From positions 620,001-684,000 of the forward strand of contig NZ_KI421498.1 in NCBI RefSeq assembly GCF_000473105.1: DNA of 64,000 nucleotides, read 5' to 3'. This document shows positions 35,887 through 44,726 of this stretch, piece after piece. Position numbers and translations under genes: made by a program. A model generated the notes under the pieces. That model made no database searches. It was not told the DNA's origin and worked only from the letters and a program-made list of their open reading frames with translations. Source of the stretch: Phaeobacter inhibens DSM 16374 (GTDB lineage: Bacteria > Pseudomonadota > Alphaproteobacteria > Rhodobacterales > Rhodobacteraceae). The stretch's first letter is position 1. Every line of letters starts with the position of its first letter.

Positions 35887-37150
35887 CCTCTGTGCGATGC
35901 CCTATGTCTTTGATCTCTGGGCGCTGCCGCATCAACTGCCGCCGGCGGGGGACTGGCGCAGCTGGGTCATCCTTGGCGGACGGGGAGCGGGAAAAACCCG
36001 CGCCGGCGCCGAATGGGTGCGCACGCTGGCCGAAGGGGCAACACCGCTGTCCGCTGGCCGCGCCCGCCGCATCGCGCTCCTTGGGGAAACCTACGATCAG
36101 GTGCGCGATGTCATGGTGCAGGGCGACAGCGGCCTCCTTGCCTGCACGCCCCCCGACCGCCGCCCAACGTGGAAAGCCACCGAAAGACGGCTGATCTGGC
36201 CCAACGGGGCCACCGCGCAGGCGTTTTCGGCCCATGACCCAGAGGCGCTGCGTGGCCCGCAGTTTGATGCCGCCTGGGCGGATGAGCTGGCCAAGTGGAA
36301 GCGCGGGCAGGACAGCTGGGACATGCTGCAATTTGCGCTGCGGCTGGGACAGGACCCGCGTGTCTGCGTCACCACAACGCCGCGCAATGTGGGTGTGCTG
36401 CGCGATCTGCTTGCCAGCCCCTCCACCGTGCAGACCCATGCCGCGACGGAGGCCAACCGCGCCAATCTGGCAGCGTCCTTCCTGCAAGAGGTGCGCAATC
36501 GCTACGCCGGGTCGCGGCTGGGCCGACAAGAGCTGGACGGCATCCTGTTGCAGGATGTCGAGGGCGCGCTCTGGACCAATGCCGGGCTGGTTGCAGCGCA
36601 GATCGCAAAGGCCTCGACACTGGACCGGGTGGTGGTGGCGGTTGATCCGGCGGTGAGCGCGGGCAAACGCTCCGATGCCTGCGGCATCATGGTGGTTGGG
36701 GCGACGTTGCAGGGGCCGCCACAGGACTGGTGCGCCTATGTGCTGGCCGATTGCACCGTGCAGGGGGTTGGCCCGCTGACCTGGGCGCAGGCCGCCATTG
36801 ATGCGCGCGACCGCTACGGCGCCGACCGCGTGGTCGCCGAGGTCAATCAGGGCGGCGCATTGGTCGAAAGCCTGCTGCGCCAGATCGACCCGCTGGTGCC
36901 CTTTACCGCGCTGCATGCCAGCCGGGGCAAGGGCGCGCGGGCGGAACCGGTCGCCGCCCTCTACGAACAGGGCCGGGTGCGTCATGTGCCGGGGCTTGGC
37001 GCGCTGGAGGACCAGCTTTGCCAGATGACCCCGCGCGGCTATCTGGGGCAGGGATCGCCCGACCGGCTGGATGCGCTGGTCTGGGCCGTGCAGGAGCTGA
37101 TCCTGACCCCGGCCAACCGCCACCGGATGCCCCGTGCGCGCATGTTGTGA
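35858..37150 (+). CDS. GTA g2, large terminase
   Basis: Motor ATPase and nuclease that fills GTA heads with host DNA. 430 residues. Walker A GGRGAGKTRAGAEW with Lys46; Walker B region FDAAWADELAKW; RNase H-like nuclease domain starting AVDPAVSAGKRSDACG and a later VVAEVNQGG acid. MPYVFDLWALPHQLPPAGDWRSWVILGG is strongly GTA-type. Start at 35858 (MFLDRLSDHD) is preferred; 35897 is a possible shorter start. Followed by a strong terminator. Confidence 0.95.
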   Translation: MFLDRLSDHDLCAMPYVFDLWALPHQLPPAGDWRSWVILGGRGAGKTRAGAEWVRTLAEGATPLSAGRARRIALLGETYDQVRDVMVQGDSGLLACTPPDRRPTWKATERRLIWPNGATAQAFSAHDPEALRGPQFDAAWADELAKWKRGQDSWDMLQFALRLGQDPRVCVTTTPRNVGVLRDLLASPSTVQTHAATEANRANLAASFLQEVRNRYAGSRLGRQELDGILLQDVEGALWTNAGLVAAQIAKASTLDRVVVAVDPAVSAGKRSDACGIMVVGATLQGPPQDWCAYVLADCTVQGVGPLTWAQAAIDARDRYGADRVVAEVNQGGALVESLLRQIDPLVPFTALHASRGKGARAEPVAALYEQGRVRHVPGLGALEDQLCQMTPRGYLGQGSPDRLDALVWAVQELILTPANRHRMPRARML

Positions 37151-37178
37151 GCTGACAACATCCCGCTGACAGCCCCCG

Positions 37179-37208
37179 AAACGCCCGCAGTGATGCGGGC
37201 GTTTTTCG
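37179..37208 (+). terminator. intrinsic terminator inside the GTA cluster
   Basis: AAACGCCCGCA / TGCGGGCGTTT, an 11-bp perfect stem with a 4-nt loop and then TTCGTTTT, 28 bp after the g2 stop and ~145 bp before g3. By sequence it is one of the strongest terminators in the window. Confidence 0.92.
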
Positions 37209-37352
37209 TTTTATCACAGGCGTTTGCCCTGGGTGTTGCGCGCCCGGCGCGCGCCTCGCTCAAATCTTATTCAATTACAGCCGTCATAAAGGATCACAGC
37301 AAACAGGGGCAGGCTTTGCCCCGTCCCGCAAGTTCAATCAAAGGAGTGGCCC

Positions 37353-38546
37353 ATGGTCTTTGACCTCCTGCGGCGCAAGCAACAGCCCGTCGAAACCAAG
37401 ACAAGCGCCGCCGCCCGTGTGGTGGCCTGGCATGGCAGCACCGGTGGCGCCGGCTGGAGCCCCCGCGACAGCAGTTCACTGACCCGCAGCGGCTTTGCTG
37501 GCAATCCAGTCGGTTACCGCGCCGTCAAGATGATTATTGAGGCCGCCGCCGCCCTGCCGTTGGTCTTGCAGGACGGCACGCAGCGCTACGACAGCCACCC
37601 ATTGCTGGCGCTGCTGGCCCGGCCCAATGCCGCCCAAGGCCGCGCAGAGCTGTTGGAGGCGCTGTTTGGCCACCTGCTGTTGTCGGGCAACGCTTATATT
37701 GAGGCGGTTAGCGATCCCGACGGTCGCGACGTATTGCCGGTCGAACTGCATGTACTGCGCCCCGATCGGATGAGTGTTGTGCCTGGCAGCGATGGTTGGC
37801 CCGTGGCCTATGATTACAGCGTGTCGGGCCGGAAACACCGCTTTGATGTGACCATGCCCTGCGCCCCGATTTGCCATCTGCGCAGCTTTCACCCGCAGGA
37901 TGATCACTACGGGCTGTCGCCGATGCAGGCCGCCGCCATGGCGGTGGATGTGCATACCTCTGCCTCGCGCTGGTCCAAGGCGCTCTTGGACAATGCAGCC
38001 CGGCCTTCTGGCGCGCTGGTCTGGAGCGGCAGCGATGGTCAGGGGTTGATGGCAGAGGATCAGTTTCGACGCCTAAGTGACGAAATTGAAATGAATTTCC
38101 AAGGTGCGCGCAATGCCGGCCGTCCGATGGTGCTCGAAGGCGGGTTGGATTGGAAACCGATGGGCTTCTCGCCATCGGATATGGAATTTCACCAGACCAA
38201 GGACGCCGCTGCGCGTGAAATTGCGCTGGCCTTTGGGGTGCCACCGATGCTGTTGGGACTGCCCGGAGACGCCACCTATGCCAATTATCAAGAGGCCAAC
38301 CGCGCCTTTTACCGACTCACCGTGCTGCCGCTTGTGACCCGTGTCACGGCCACGCTGTCGGACTGGTTGTCGCGCTATCAGGGGTCTGCGGTGACGCTGA
38401 AACCGGACCTTGATCAGGTGTCTGCATTGGCCTCCGAACGTGAGGCGCAGTGGCGCCGTGTGGCCAGCGCCGACTTTCTGACCGTTGCAGAAAAACGCCG
38501 CCTTCTGGGCCTGCCGCCGCAAGAGGAGGCCGAGCGCGATGACTGA
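37353..38546 (+). CDS. GTA g3, HK97-family portal protein
   Basis: 397 residues; forms the dodecameric ring at the head vertex through which DNA passes. Seen: NPVGYRAVKMIIEAAAALPLV near the N-terminus, HPLLALLARPNAAQGRAELLEAL, and AFGVPPMLLGLPGDATYANYQEANRAFYRLTVLPL, a typical portal block. The start has AAAGGAG just upstream. The 200 bp before it (after the g2 terminator) may hold a second promoter. Confidence 0.95.
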   Translation: MVFDLLRRKQQPVETKTSAAARVVAWHGSTGGAGWSPRDSSSLTRSGFAGNPVGYRAVKMIIEAAAALPLVLQDGTQRYDSHPLLALLARPNAAQGRAELLEALFGHLLLSGNAYIEAVSDPDGRDVLPVELHVLRPDRMSVVPGSDGWPVAYDYSVSGRKHRFDVTMPCAPICHLRSFHPQDDHYGLSPMQAAAMAVDVHTSASRWSKALLDNAARPSGALVWSGSDGQGLMAEDQFRRLSDEIEMNFQGARNAGRPMVLEGGLDWKPMGFSPSDMEFHQTKDAAAREIALAFGVPPMLLGLPGDATYANYQEANRAFYRLTVLPLVTRVTATLSDWLSRYQGSAVTLKPDLDQVSALASEREAQWRRVASADFLTVAEKRRLLGLPPQEEAERDD

Positions 38547-38757
38547 GATCCCGATCCCGCCGTTTGAATGCTCTCCGGGGCTGCGGCTCACCGCCCATGA
38601 ACGCATTGCTGAAATCCAGCAAGAGGCGATGAACCGTCGGCTCGACCGGCTGGAGATGATGATGGAACGGATGGAAAAACGGCTCTGGCTCACCGTCTAC
38701 GGCGTTGCTGCGGTCATTCTTGCACAGGCTTTTCAGTCCTTTCTGGTGGTGCAGTAA
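38539..38757 (+). CDS. GTA g3.5, small membrane-type protein
   Basis: 72 residues; charged helix (ERIAEIQQEAMNRRLDRLEMMMERMEKRL) followed by a hydrophobic helix (TVYGVAAVILAQAF). Overlaps the g3 stop by 8 nt. Position and size match RcGTA g3.5, whose function is unknown to me. Confidence 0.85.
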   Translation: MTEIPIPPFECSPGLRLTAHERIAEIQQEAMNRRLDRLEMMMERMEKRLWLTVYGVAAVILAQAFQSFLVVQ

Positions 38758-38792
38758 TACCCATGAATTCAATGAGATATAAGGGGAAGATG

Positions 38793-39410
38793 ATGCGACA
38801 TGATGAGCATCTGGAACATAAATTCGCCCGCTTCGGCGAGGATCTGACCATCGGGGCTGAGGCCGACGATATGGTTGTGATCAGCGGCTACGCCAGCCTG
38901 TTCGGCTGCGTCGATGGCGGCGGTGATCTGGTGCAACCCGGCGCCTATCAGGCGTCCCTCGACCGTCTCTCAAAGGCGGGTATCGCGGTGAAAATGCTCT
39001 GGCAGCATGATCCGGCCCGGCCTATCGGCGTCTGGGACGTCGTGCGCGAAGATGCCCGTGGCCTGCATGTCAAAGGCCGCATTCTGACCCGCACCCAAAA
39101 GGGCGCCGAGGCTGCGGCGCTGATCGCGGTTGGCGCGCTGGATGGTCTTTCCATCGGCTATCGCGCCCGCCGCGCCACGCAGCGCAAAGGCGGCGGTCGC
39201 TGCCTCGCGGAACTGGATCTCTGGGAGGTGTCGCTGGTGACCTTCCCGATGTTGCCCACCGCCCGTGTCACCGCCACGGCACAGCCCGTGACTGCCGCCA
39301 AATCAACATCCGCTGAGCCGGATCTGAGCGATCCGGGCGAGACACCGCAGATCTGGCGCGAGGTGATCGAGATGTTGCGCAGCGGGGCCAGTCTCGCCCC
39401 CCTCGGCTGA
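38793..39410 (+). CDS. GTA g4, prohead protease
   Basis: HK97-type (U35) serine protease that trims the capsid protein. About 205 residues. Catalytic His in MLWQHDPARPIGVW and Ser in ALDGLSIGYRARR, then LWEVSLVTFPMLPTARV. Three starts are possible (38763, 38790, 38793); 38793 has GGGG at the best spacing. Confidence 0.93.
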   Translation: MRHDEHLEHKFARFGEDLTIGAEADDMVVISGYASLFGCVDGGGDLVQPGAYQASLDRLSKAGIAVKMLWQHDPARPIGVWDVVREDARGLHVKGRILTRTQKGAEAAALIAVGALDGLSIGYRARRATQRKGGGRCLAELDLWEVSLVTFPMLPTARVTATAQPVTAAKSTSAEPDLSDPGETPQIWREVIEMLRSGASLAPLG

Positions 39411-39458
39411 GCACATCGCCGTTTCCCGTCTTCTCCAACCGACCCAAAGGACAGACAG

Positions 39459-40643
39459 ATGAGCCACACCCAACCCCATCCGGACCCAACGGCCCACTCC
39501 CATGCGGCCCCGCAGGAGGTCAAGCAGGCCGTTGCTGACTTCGTGCATAATTTCAATGGGTTCAAAGATGACATTGCCCTGAAACTGAAACAGACAGAAG
39601 AGCGTATGACCATGCTGGATCGCAAATCCCACTTTGCCAATCGTCCCCCTCTGGCCGCAGCTGATGCGGGCACGGCCCCCCATCAAAAGGCGTTGGATGC
39701 CTATCTCCGCTCCGGTGATGATGCCGCCCTGCGCGGCCTGGATCTGGATGCCAAGGCGATGAGTTCAACCGTCAACGGCGATGGTGGCTATCTTGTCGAC
39801 CCTCAGACCGCCGAGACGGTCAAATCGGTGCTGACCAGCACCGCCTCCATCCGCGCCGTGGCGTCGGTGGTGATGGTAGAGGCGACGTCTTATGACGTGC
39901 TGATTGACCATGGTGATGTGGGCCATGGCTGGGCCAATGAGACCGGCGCCGTGATCGAGACATCCACCCCGGTGATCGACCGGATCACCATCCCGCTGCA
40001 TGAGCTGAGCGCGCTGCCCAAGGCGTCACAGCGGCTGCTGGATGACAGCGCCTTTGATATCGAGGGCTGGCTGGCGGGGCGCATCGCGGATAAATTCTCC
40101 CGTGCAGAGGCCGCCGCCTTCATCATGGGGGACGGCAATGACAAGCCGACCGGCATCCTCTACCACCCGGTGGTGGCCAATGACAGCTGGAGCTGGGGCA
40201 ACATTGGCTATGTCACCACCGGTGTTGAGGGCGATATCGGCGATGGGGATGCGATCATTGATCTGGTCTATGCGCTTGGCGCGCAGTATCGGGCCAACGC
40301 CAGCTTTGTGATGAACTCCAAAACTGCCGGCCTCCTGCGCAAGTTGAAGGACGCCGATGGCCGCTTCCTGTGGTCCGATGGTCTGGCTGCCGCAGAACCG
40401 GCGCGGTTGATGGGGTATCCCGTTGTCATTGCTGAGGATATGCCCGACGCCGATGTGAACGGCTATGCGGTGGCCTTTGGCGATTTCGCGGCTGGCTACA
40501 CCATCGCCGAACGCCCGGATCTGCGGGTGCTGCGCGATCCCTTCAGCGCCAAACCCCATGTGCTGTTCTATGCCACCAAACGTGTGGGCGGTGACGTCAG
40601 CGATTTTGCGGCCATCAAACTGCTGAAATTCGGCCTGAGCTGA
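39459..40643 (+). CDS. GTA g5, major capsid protein
   Basis: 394 residues, HK97 fold. The first ~100 residues (HNFNGFKDDIALKLKQTEERMTML) are a helical delta/scaffold domain removed by g4. The mature shell part has MSSTVNGDGGYLVDPQTAETV, the PLHELSALPKASQRLLDDSAFDIEGWLAGRI block and C-terminal PDLRVLRDPFSAKPHVLFYATKRVGGDVSDFAAIKLLKF. Most abundant GTA protein. Confidence 0.96.
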   Translation: MSHTQPHPDPTAHSHAAPQEVKQAVADFVHNFNGFKDDIALKLKQTEERMTMLDRKSHFANRPPLAAADAGTAPHQKALDAYLRSGDDAALRGLDLDAKAMSSTVNGDGGYLVDPQTAETVKSVLTSTASIRAVASVVMVEATSYDVLIDHGDVGHGWANETGAVIETSTPVIDRITIPLHELSALPKASQRLLDDSAFDIEGWLAGRIADKFSRAEAAAFIMGDGNDKPTGILYHPVVANDSWSWGNIGYVTTGVEGDIGDGDAIIDLVYALGAQYRANASFVMNSKTAGLLRKLKDADGRFLWSDGLAAAEPARLMGYPVVIAEDMPDADVNGYAVAFGDFAAGYTIAERPDLRVLRDPFSAKPHVLFYATKRVGGDVSDFAAIKLLKFGLS

Positions 40644-40822
40644 CGCTTGGACCGATGGCGGTACCGGCTCGTCGGTGCCGTCTGCGGATGCGCGCCCCGG
40701 CCACTGTCGTCCAGCTGCTCCCCTTCCGTCCCGCGGCAGCAGCCCGGCGCGCATCCGCCCCAACCCATCCGGCAACAGCCAGCCCGAGCAGCCCCCGAAC
40801 GAACAGCCGTTGGAGTGAAATG

Positions 40823-41470
40823 ATGATGTTGAGTGAAATGACACCGGTGCCAGAGGCAGTCCTGCCGCAAGAGGCGTTCAAGGCGCATCTGCGTCTGGGC
40901 ACCGGGTTTGACGAGGCGGGGTTGCAGGAGGCGGTGTTGATCAGCTTCCTGCGCGCGGCCATCGCGGCGATCGAGGCACGCACCGGCAAGGTGTTGCTGG
41001 CGCGGGATTTTCTGCTGACCCTTTCGACCTGGCGCGACCTGCAGGTGCAGGCACTACCGCTGGCGCCGGTGCAGATGATTCAATCGGTAACTCTGGTGGA
41101 TGGATCAGGCAGTGAACAGCTGCTGGCCCCGCAGCGCTATCGGCTGGAACCCGACAGCCAGCAGCCCCGGCTGCGCCCGGTGGGGGGACCGCTGCCGATG
41201 GTTGCCAGCGGTGGTGCGGTGCGGATCGCGATCCGCGCAGGCATGGCCAACAGCTGGGCGGCGTTGCCCGGTGATCTGGCGCAGGCGGTGCTGATGCTGG
41301 CGGCGCATTACTATGAATTCCGCGATGACACCCGGCTGCAGGGCGGTTGTATGCCCTTTGGCGTCACCAGCCTGATTGAACGCTACCGCGCCCTGCGGGT
41401 GAGCCTGGGGGTGGGGGCCGCTGTGGACCGTGGGTTTGGTCGCAACTTCGGGCCGGGGGCAGGCGCATGA
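40823..41470 (+). CDS. GTA g6, head-tail connector
   Basis: About 215 residues, adaptor-like (LRLGTGFDEAGLQEAVLISFLRAAIAAIEARTGK, then ALPGDLAQAVLMLAAHYYEFRD). It sits between portal and stopper in the RcGTA neck. Three ATGs in a row (40820, 40823, 40826) follow GGAG; the middle one has the best spacing. Ends in an ATGA overlap with g7. Confidence 0.88.
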   Translation: MMLSEMTPVPEAVLPQEAFKAHLRLGTGFDEAGLQEAVLISFLRAAIAAIEARTGKVLLARDFLLTLSTWRDLQVQALPLAPVQMIQSVTLVDGSGSEQLLAPQRYRLEPDSQQPRLRPVGGPLPMVASGGAVRIAIRAGMANSWAALPGDLAQAVLMLAAHYYEFRDDTRLQGGCMPFGVTSLIERYRALRVSLGVGAAVDRGFGRNFGPGAGA

Positions 41471-41838
41471 GCCGCCGCACCACCTCCCGCCGCGCATCCG
41501 CCACGACACCACGTCTCAACCGTTGTCTGGCGCTGGAAGATCCGCGCCGCACCTCGGATGGCGCGGGCGGGTTTCTTGAGGCATGGCAGCTGCTTGGCCA
41601 CCATTGGTGCGAGCTGCGTGCCCTCAGTGGCCGCAGCACCGACCAATCCGGCACCAGCCTGTCGCTGCAACGCTACCGCATCACCCTGCGTGCCCATCCC
41701 ACCGGCAGCCCTGCGCGGCCCCGGCCGGACCAGCGGCTGCGCGATGGTGCCCGGATCTTTCGCATTGATGCGGTGGCCGAGGGCGACCCCGACGGCCGCT
41801 ACCTGACCTGTTTCGCCACCGAGGAGACCACCGCATGA
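41467..41838 (+). CDS. GTA g7, head-tail joining protein
   Basis: 123 residues of the phage head-tail joining (SPP1 gp16-like stopper) family: LEDPRRTSDGAGGFLEAWQLLGHHWCELRALSGRS, RFRIDAV-like end (IFRIDAVAEGDPDGRYLTCFATEE). ATGA overlaps on both sides. Confidence 0.9.
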   Translation: MSRRTTSRRASATTPRLNRCLALEDPRRTSDGAGGFLEAWQLLGHHWCELRALSGRSTDQSGTSLSLQRYRITLRAHPTGSPARPRPDQRLRDGARIFRIDAVAEGDPDGRYLTCFATEETTA

Positions 41839-42242
41839 CCTATGCCCTGGCCCTGCCATTGCAGGAATCCCTGTTTCAGCACCTCAGCGCGGACCCCGAT
41901 CTGACCACCGCGCTGAGCGGCGCCATCTATGACGCGCTGCCCGCAGGCACGCTGCCGCAGACCTATGTGACCCTTGGCCCGGAGGAGGTGCGCGACCGCT
42001 CTGATCGCAGTGGCGCCGGTGCCCATCACCGGGTGGAGATCACCGTGCATACCGATACTGCCGGGTTCGCCGGGGCAAAGGCGATTGCCGCCATGCTCTG
42101 TGACAGCCTCGCCAGCGCCTCGCTGACCCTGTCACGCGGGCGGCTGGTGGGCCTGTGGTTTGAACGCGCCAGCGCCAGTCGCAACTCTTCCGGTGGCCGT
42201 CAGATCCGCCTGCGCTTTGCCGCGCGGCTGGAGGATGTCTGA
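41835..42242 (+). CDS. GTA g8, tail terminator (DUF3168)
   Basis: 135 residues of DUF3168: LPLQESLFQHLSADPDLTTALSGAIYDALPAGTLPQTYVTLGPE near the start and RQIRLRFAARLEDV at the end. In RcGTA this protein caps the tail tube at the neck. Translationally coupled to g7. Confidence 0.9.
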   Translation: MTYALALPLQESLFQHLSADPDLTTALSGAIYDALPAGTLPQTYVTLGPEEVRDRSDRSGAGAHHRVEITVHTDTAGFAGAKAIAAMLCDSLASASLTLSRGRLVGLWFERASASRNSSGGRQIRLRFAARLEDV

Positions 42243-42343
42243 CCGCAGTCACTCCATAACAGTTTTATAATTCAGATAATTACGCGGTTCAGCTCATGTC
42301 TTTCATGCCGTGCCGCCCCCTTCAACCACAGGAGATCACCACG

Positions 42344-42757
42344 ATGAGTGTCCAAAATGGCAAGGATCTATTGGTCAAGGTCGATATGACTGGCGACGGT
42401 CAGTTCGAAACCATCGCAGGGCTGCGCGCCACGCGGATCAGCTTCAACGCCGAAAGCGTCGATGTCACCAGTCTGGAAAGCCAGGGTGGCTGGCGCGAGC
42501 TGCTGTCCGGCGCGGGGGTGCGCTCGGCCAATATCTCCGGCTCTGGCATCTTTCGCGATGCCGGGACGGATGAGCGGGCGCGGCAGCTGTTCTTTGACGG
42601 GCTGACCCCGGCGTTTCAGGTGATCATCCCCGATTTCGGCATTGTCGAAGGCGCGTTTCAGGTGACCGCGCTGGAATATGCCGGCAGCCACAATGGTGAG
42701 GCGACTTATGAGCTGTCGCTGGCCAGCGCCGGGGCGCTGGTCTTCACCGCGATCTAA
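42344..42757 (+). CDS. GTA g9, major tail (tube) protein
   Basis: 137 residues; NGKDLLVKVDMTGDGQFETIAGLRATRISFNAESVDVTSLES is the standard tube-protein opening and GLTPAFQVIIPDFGIVEGAFQVTALEY follows. Start set by AGGAGATCACCACG before ATG. Forms the stacked hexamer rings of the tail. Confidence 0.94.
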   Translation: MSVQNGKDLLVKVDMTGDGQFETIAGLRATRISFNAESVDVTSLESQGGWRELLSGAGVRSANISGSGIFRDAGTDERARQLFFDGLTPAFQVIIPDFGIVEGAFQVTALEYAGSHNGEATYELSLASAGALVFTAI

Positions 42758-42770
42758 GGGGGGACCGACC

Positions 42771-43175
42771 ATGACCTCCTCTCAACAGTCAGCCCCAGCC
42801 GTTAACGCCTATGGAGCCAATCCCTATGCGGGCGAGGTGGCCCTGCGGATCAATGGCGAGGTACTGGCGCTGAAACTCACCCTCGGGGCGCTGGCGACGC
42901 TGGAAACGCGGCTCAGGACAGGATCGCTGATTGATCTGGTGACCCGGTTCGAAAGCGGCGGATTCTCGGCGGCGGATGTGCTGGCGCTGCTGGCGGCAGG
43001 GTTGCAGGGCGGTGGTCACCGGCTGAGTGAGGCCGATCTGGCTGCTGCCGATATCGACGGTGGTCCGATGCAGGCCGCACGGACCGCCGCACAGCTCCTG
43101 GCACGCAGCTTCGCGCTGCCGGGAGAGGCGGGCGCGCAGGTTCCGGGACAGGGGCCGGGATCGGTGGCCCCATGA
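42771..43175 (+). CDS. GTA g10, tail assembly protein
   Basis: 134 residues of the GTA-specific family: NPYAGEVALRINGEVLALKLTLGALATLETRLR, FSAADVLALLAAGLQGGGHRLSEADLA. Likely a tail-assembly chaperone that holds the tape measure. ATG after GGGGGGACCGACC; ATGA overlap with the next gene. Confidence 0.88.
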   Translation: MTSSQQSAPAVNAYGANPYAGEVALRINGEVLALKLTLGALATLETRLRTGSLIDLVTRFESGGFSAADVLALLAAGLQGGGHRLSEADLAAADIDGGPMQAARTAAQLLARSFALPGEAGAQVPGQGPGSVAP

Positions 43176-43429
43176 CGCCCCGGCAGCGCACCACAGACGG
43201 GCAGAGCACCGGCCTTGACTGGCCGGCGCTGATACGGGCGGGGCTGGTGGGGCTGCGCCTCACGCCGGACCAGTTCTGGCGCCTCACCCCGGCAGAGCTG
43301 CGGCTGATGCTGGGGCAGGACACTGGCGCCGTCCCTTTGGGGCGGGCAGGTCTGGATCGGCTGATGCACGCCTTCCCGGATCCCGCCGCGCCGAAATCCC
43401 CAGAAACAGGAGCAGTGAGCGATGAGTGA
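43172..43429 (+). CDS. GTA g10.1, tail assembly chaperone
   Basis: 85 residues; LDWPALIRAGLVGLRLTPDQFWRLTPAELRLMLG matches the small tail-assembly-chaperone family found between g10 and g11 in GTAs. Overlaps g10 by 4 nt and g11 by 8 nt. Confidence 0.88.
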   Translation: MTPRQRTTDGQSTGLDWPALIRAGLVGLRLTPDQFWRLTPAELRLMLGQDTGAVPLGRAGLDRLMHAFPDPAAPKSPETGAVSDE

Positions 43430-44078
43430 CACAGGACTGAACCAGCTGGAACAACAGGGCGAGGCGCTGAGCGACAGCCTTGGCGATGCGGCGGGCATGG
43501 CCGCCACATTCGACGCCGAACTGCGTCGGGTGCGTGCCGCCTTTGCCGCCACCGGCAAGGATGCCGATACACTGGAGCGCGGCATGTCCAAGGGGCTGCG
43601 CCGTGCTTTTGACGGTGTTGTCTTTGACGGCATGAAACTCTCGGATGCGCTGGATACCATGGCGCAGTCAATGATCCAGACCACCTATTCGGCGGCCATC
43701 AAACCCGTGACCAGCCATGTGGGCGGGTTGCTGTCGGATGGGGTGGGCAAACTGATGAGCGGCATTCTCCCCTTTGCCGACGGGGCGGCGTTTTCGCAAG
43801 GCCGGGTGATGCCCTTTGCCAAGGGGGGGATCGTCAGCGGCCCGGTGAGCTTTCCCATGCGCGGCGGCACCGGGCTGATGGGCGAGGCAGGCCCAGAGGC
43901 GATCCTGCCGCTGACCCGTGGCGCCGATGGCGCGCTTGGTGTGCGCAGTCAGGGCGGGCGGGCAACCTCAGTCGTGATGAACATCCAGACCCCCGATGTG
44001 CAGGGATTTCAACGCAGTCAGGGCCAGATCGCGGCCCAGCTGAGCCGCGCCCTGTCGCGTGGCAATCGCAACCGCTGA
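43422..44078 (+). CDS. GTA g11, tape measure protein
   Basis: 218 residues, very short for a tape measure (siphophages often exceed 700), matching the short GTA tail. The N-terminal half is helical (LNQLEQQGEALSDSLGDAAGMAATFDAELRRVRAAF). The second half is Gly-rich with GGIVSGPVSFPMRGGTGLMGEAGPEAILPLTRGADG, the hallmark block of this family, and it ends with a basic tail. Confidence 0.93.
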   Translation: MSDTGLNQLEQQGEALSDSLGDAAGMAATFDAELRRVRAAFAATGKDADTLERGMSKGLRRAFDGVVFDGMKLSDALDTMAQSMIQTTYSAAIKPVTSHVGGLLSDGVGKLMSGILPFADGAAFSQGRVMPFAKGGIVSGPVSFPMRGGTGLMGEAGPEAILPLTRGADGALGVRSQGGRATSVVMNIQTPDVQGFQRSQGQIAAQLSRALSRGNRNR

Positions 44079-44093
44079 GCCGGAGGACAGCAG

Positions 44094-44726
44094 ATGAATT
44101 TTCACGAGGTCAGATTTCCCGCATCGCTGAGCTTCGGCTCAATCGGCGGCCCGGAGCGGCGCACCGATGTGGTGACGCTTGCCAACGGGCATGAGGAACG
44201 CAACACCCCCTGGGCGCATTCGCGGCGCCGCTATGACGCGGGGCTGGGCCTGCGGGGGCTGGAGGATATCGAGGCGCTGATTGCCTTTTTCGAGGCACGG
44301 CAAGGCCAGATGTACGGCTTTCGCTGGAAAGATTGGTCCGACTACAAATCCGCCCGCGCCACGCTGGACGTGACCTTTGGGGATCAGGTGATCGGCATGG
44401 GCGACGGGGCGCAGCAGGTGTTCCAGCTGAGCAAGACCTATCGTTCCGGCAGCTTTGCCTATCAGCGTCCGATTACCAAACCTGTGGCGGGCAGCGTGCG
44501 CATCGGGATTGAGCAGGACGCCTTGCAGGAGACGGTGGATTACACGCTAGACAGCACCCTTGGCACCATCACGCTGGCGCATCCGCCAGAGGCGGGCCTG
44601 TCGGTGAAGGCGGGGTTTGAGTTTGATGTGCCGGTGCGCTTTGACACCGACCGGATCCAGACCAGCGTGGCGTCCTTTCAGGCGGGCGACGTGCCCAATG
44701 TCCCAGTGGTGGAGGTGCGGGTCTGA
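44094..44726 (+). CDS. GTA g12, distal tail protein (DUF2460)
   Basis: 210 residues; FHEVRFPASLSFGSIGGPERRTDVVTLANGHEERNTPWAHSRRRYDAGLGLR is the DUF2460 opening. Forms the ring at the tail end that joins the tube to the baseplate hub. Its stop overlaps the g13 ATG by one base. Confidence 0.94.
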   Translation: MNFHEVRFPASLSFGSIGGPERRTDVVTLANGHEERNTPWAHSRRRYDAGLGLRGLEDIEALIAFFEARQGQMYGFRWKDWSDYKSARATLDVTFGDQVIGMGDGAQQVFQLSKTYRSGSFAYQRPITKPVAGSVRIGIEQDALQETVDYTLDSTLGTITLAHPPEAGLSVKAGFEFDVPVRFDTDRIQTSVASFQAGDVPNVPVVEVRV

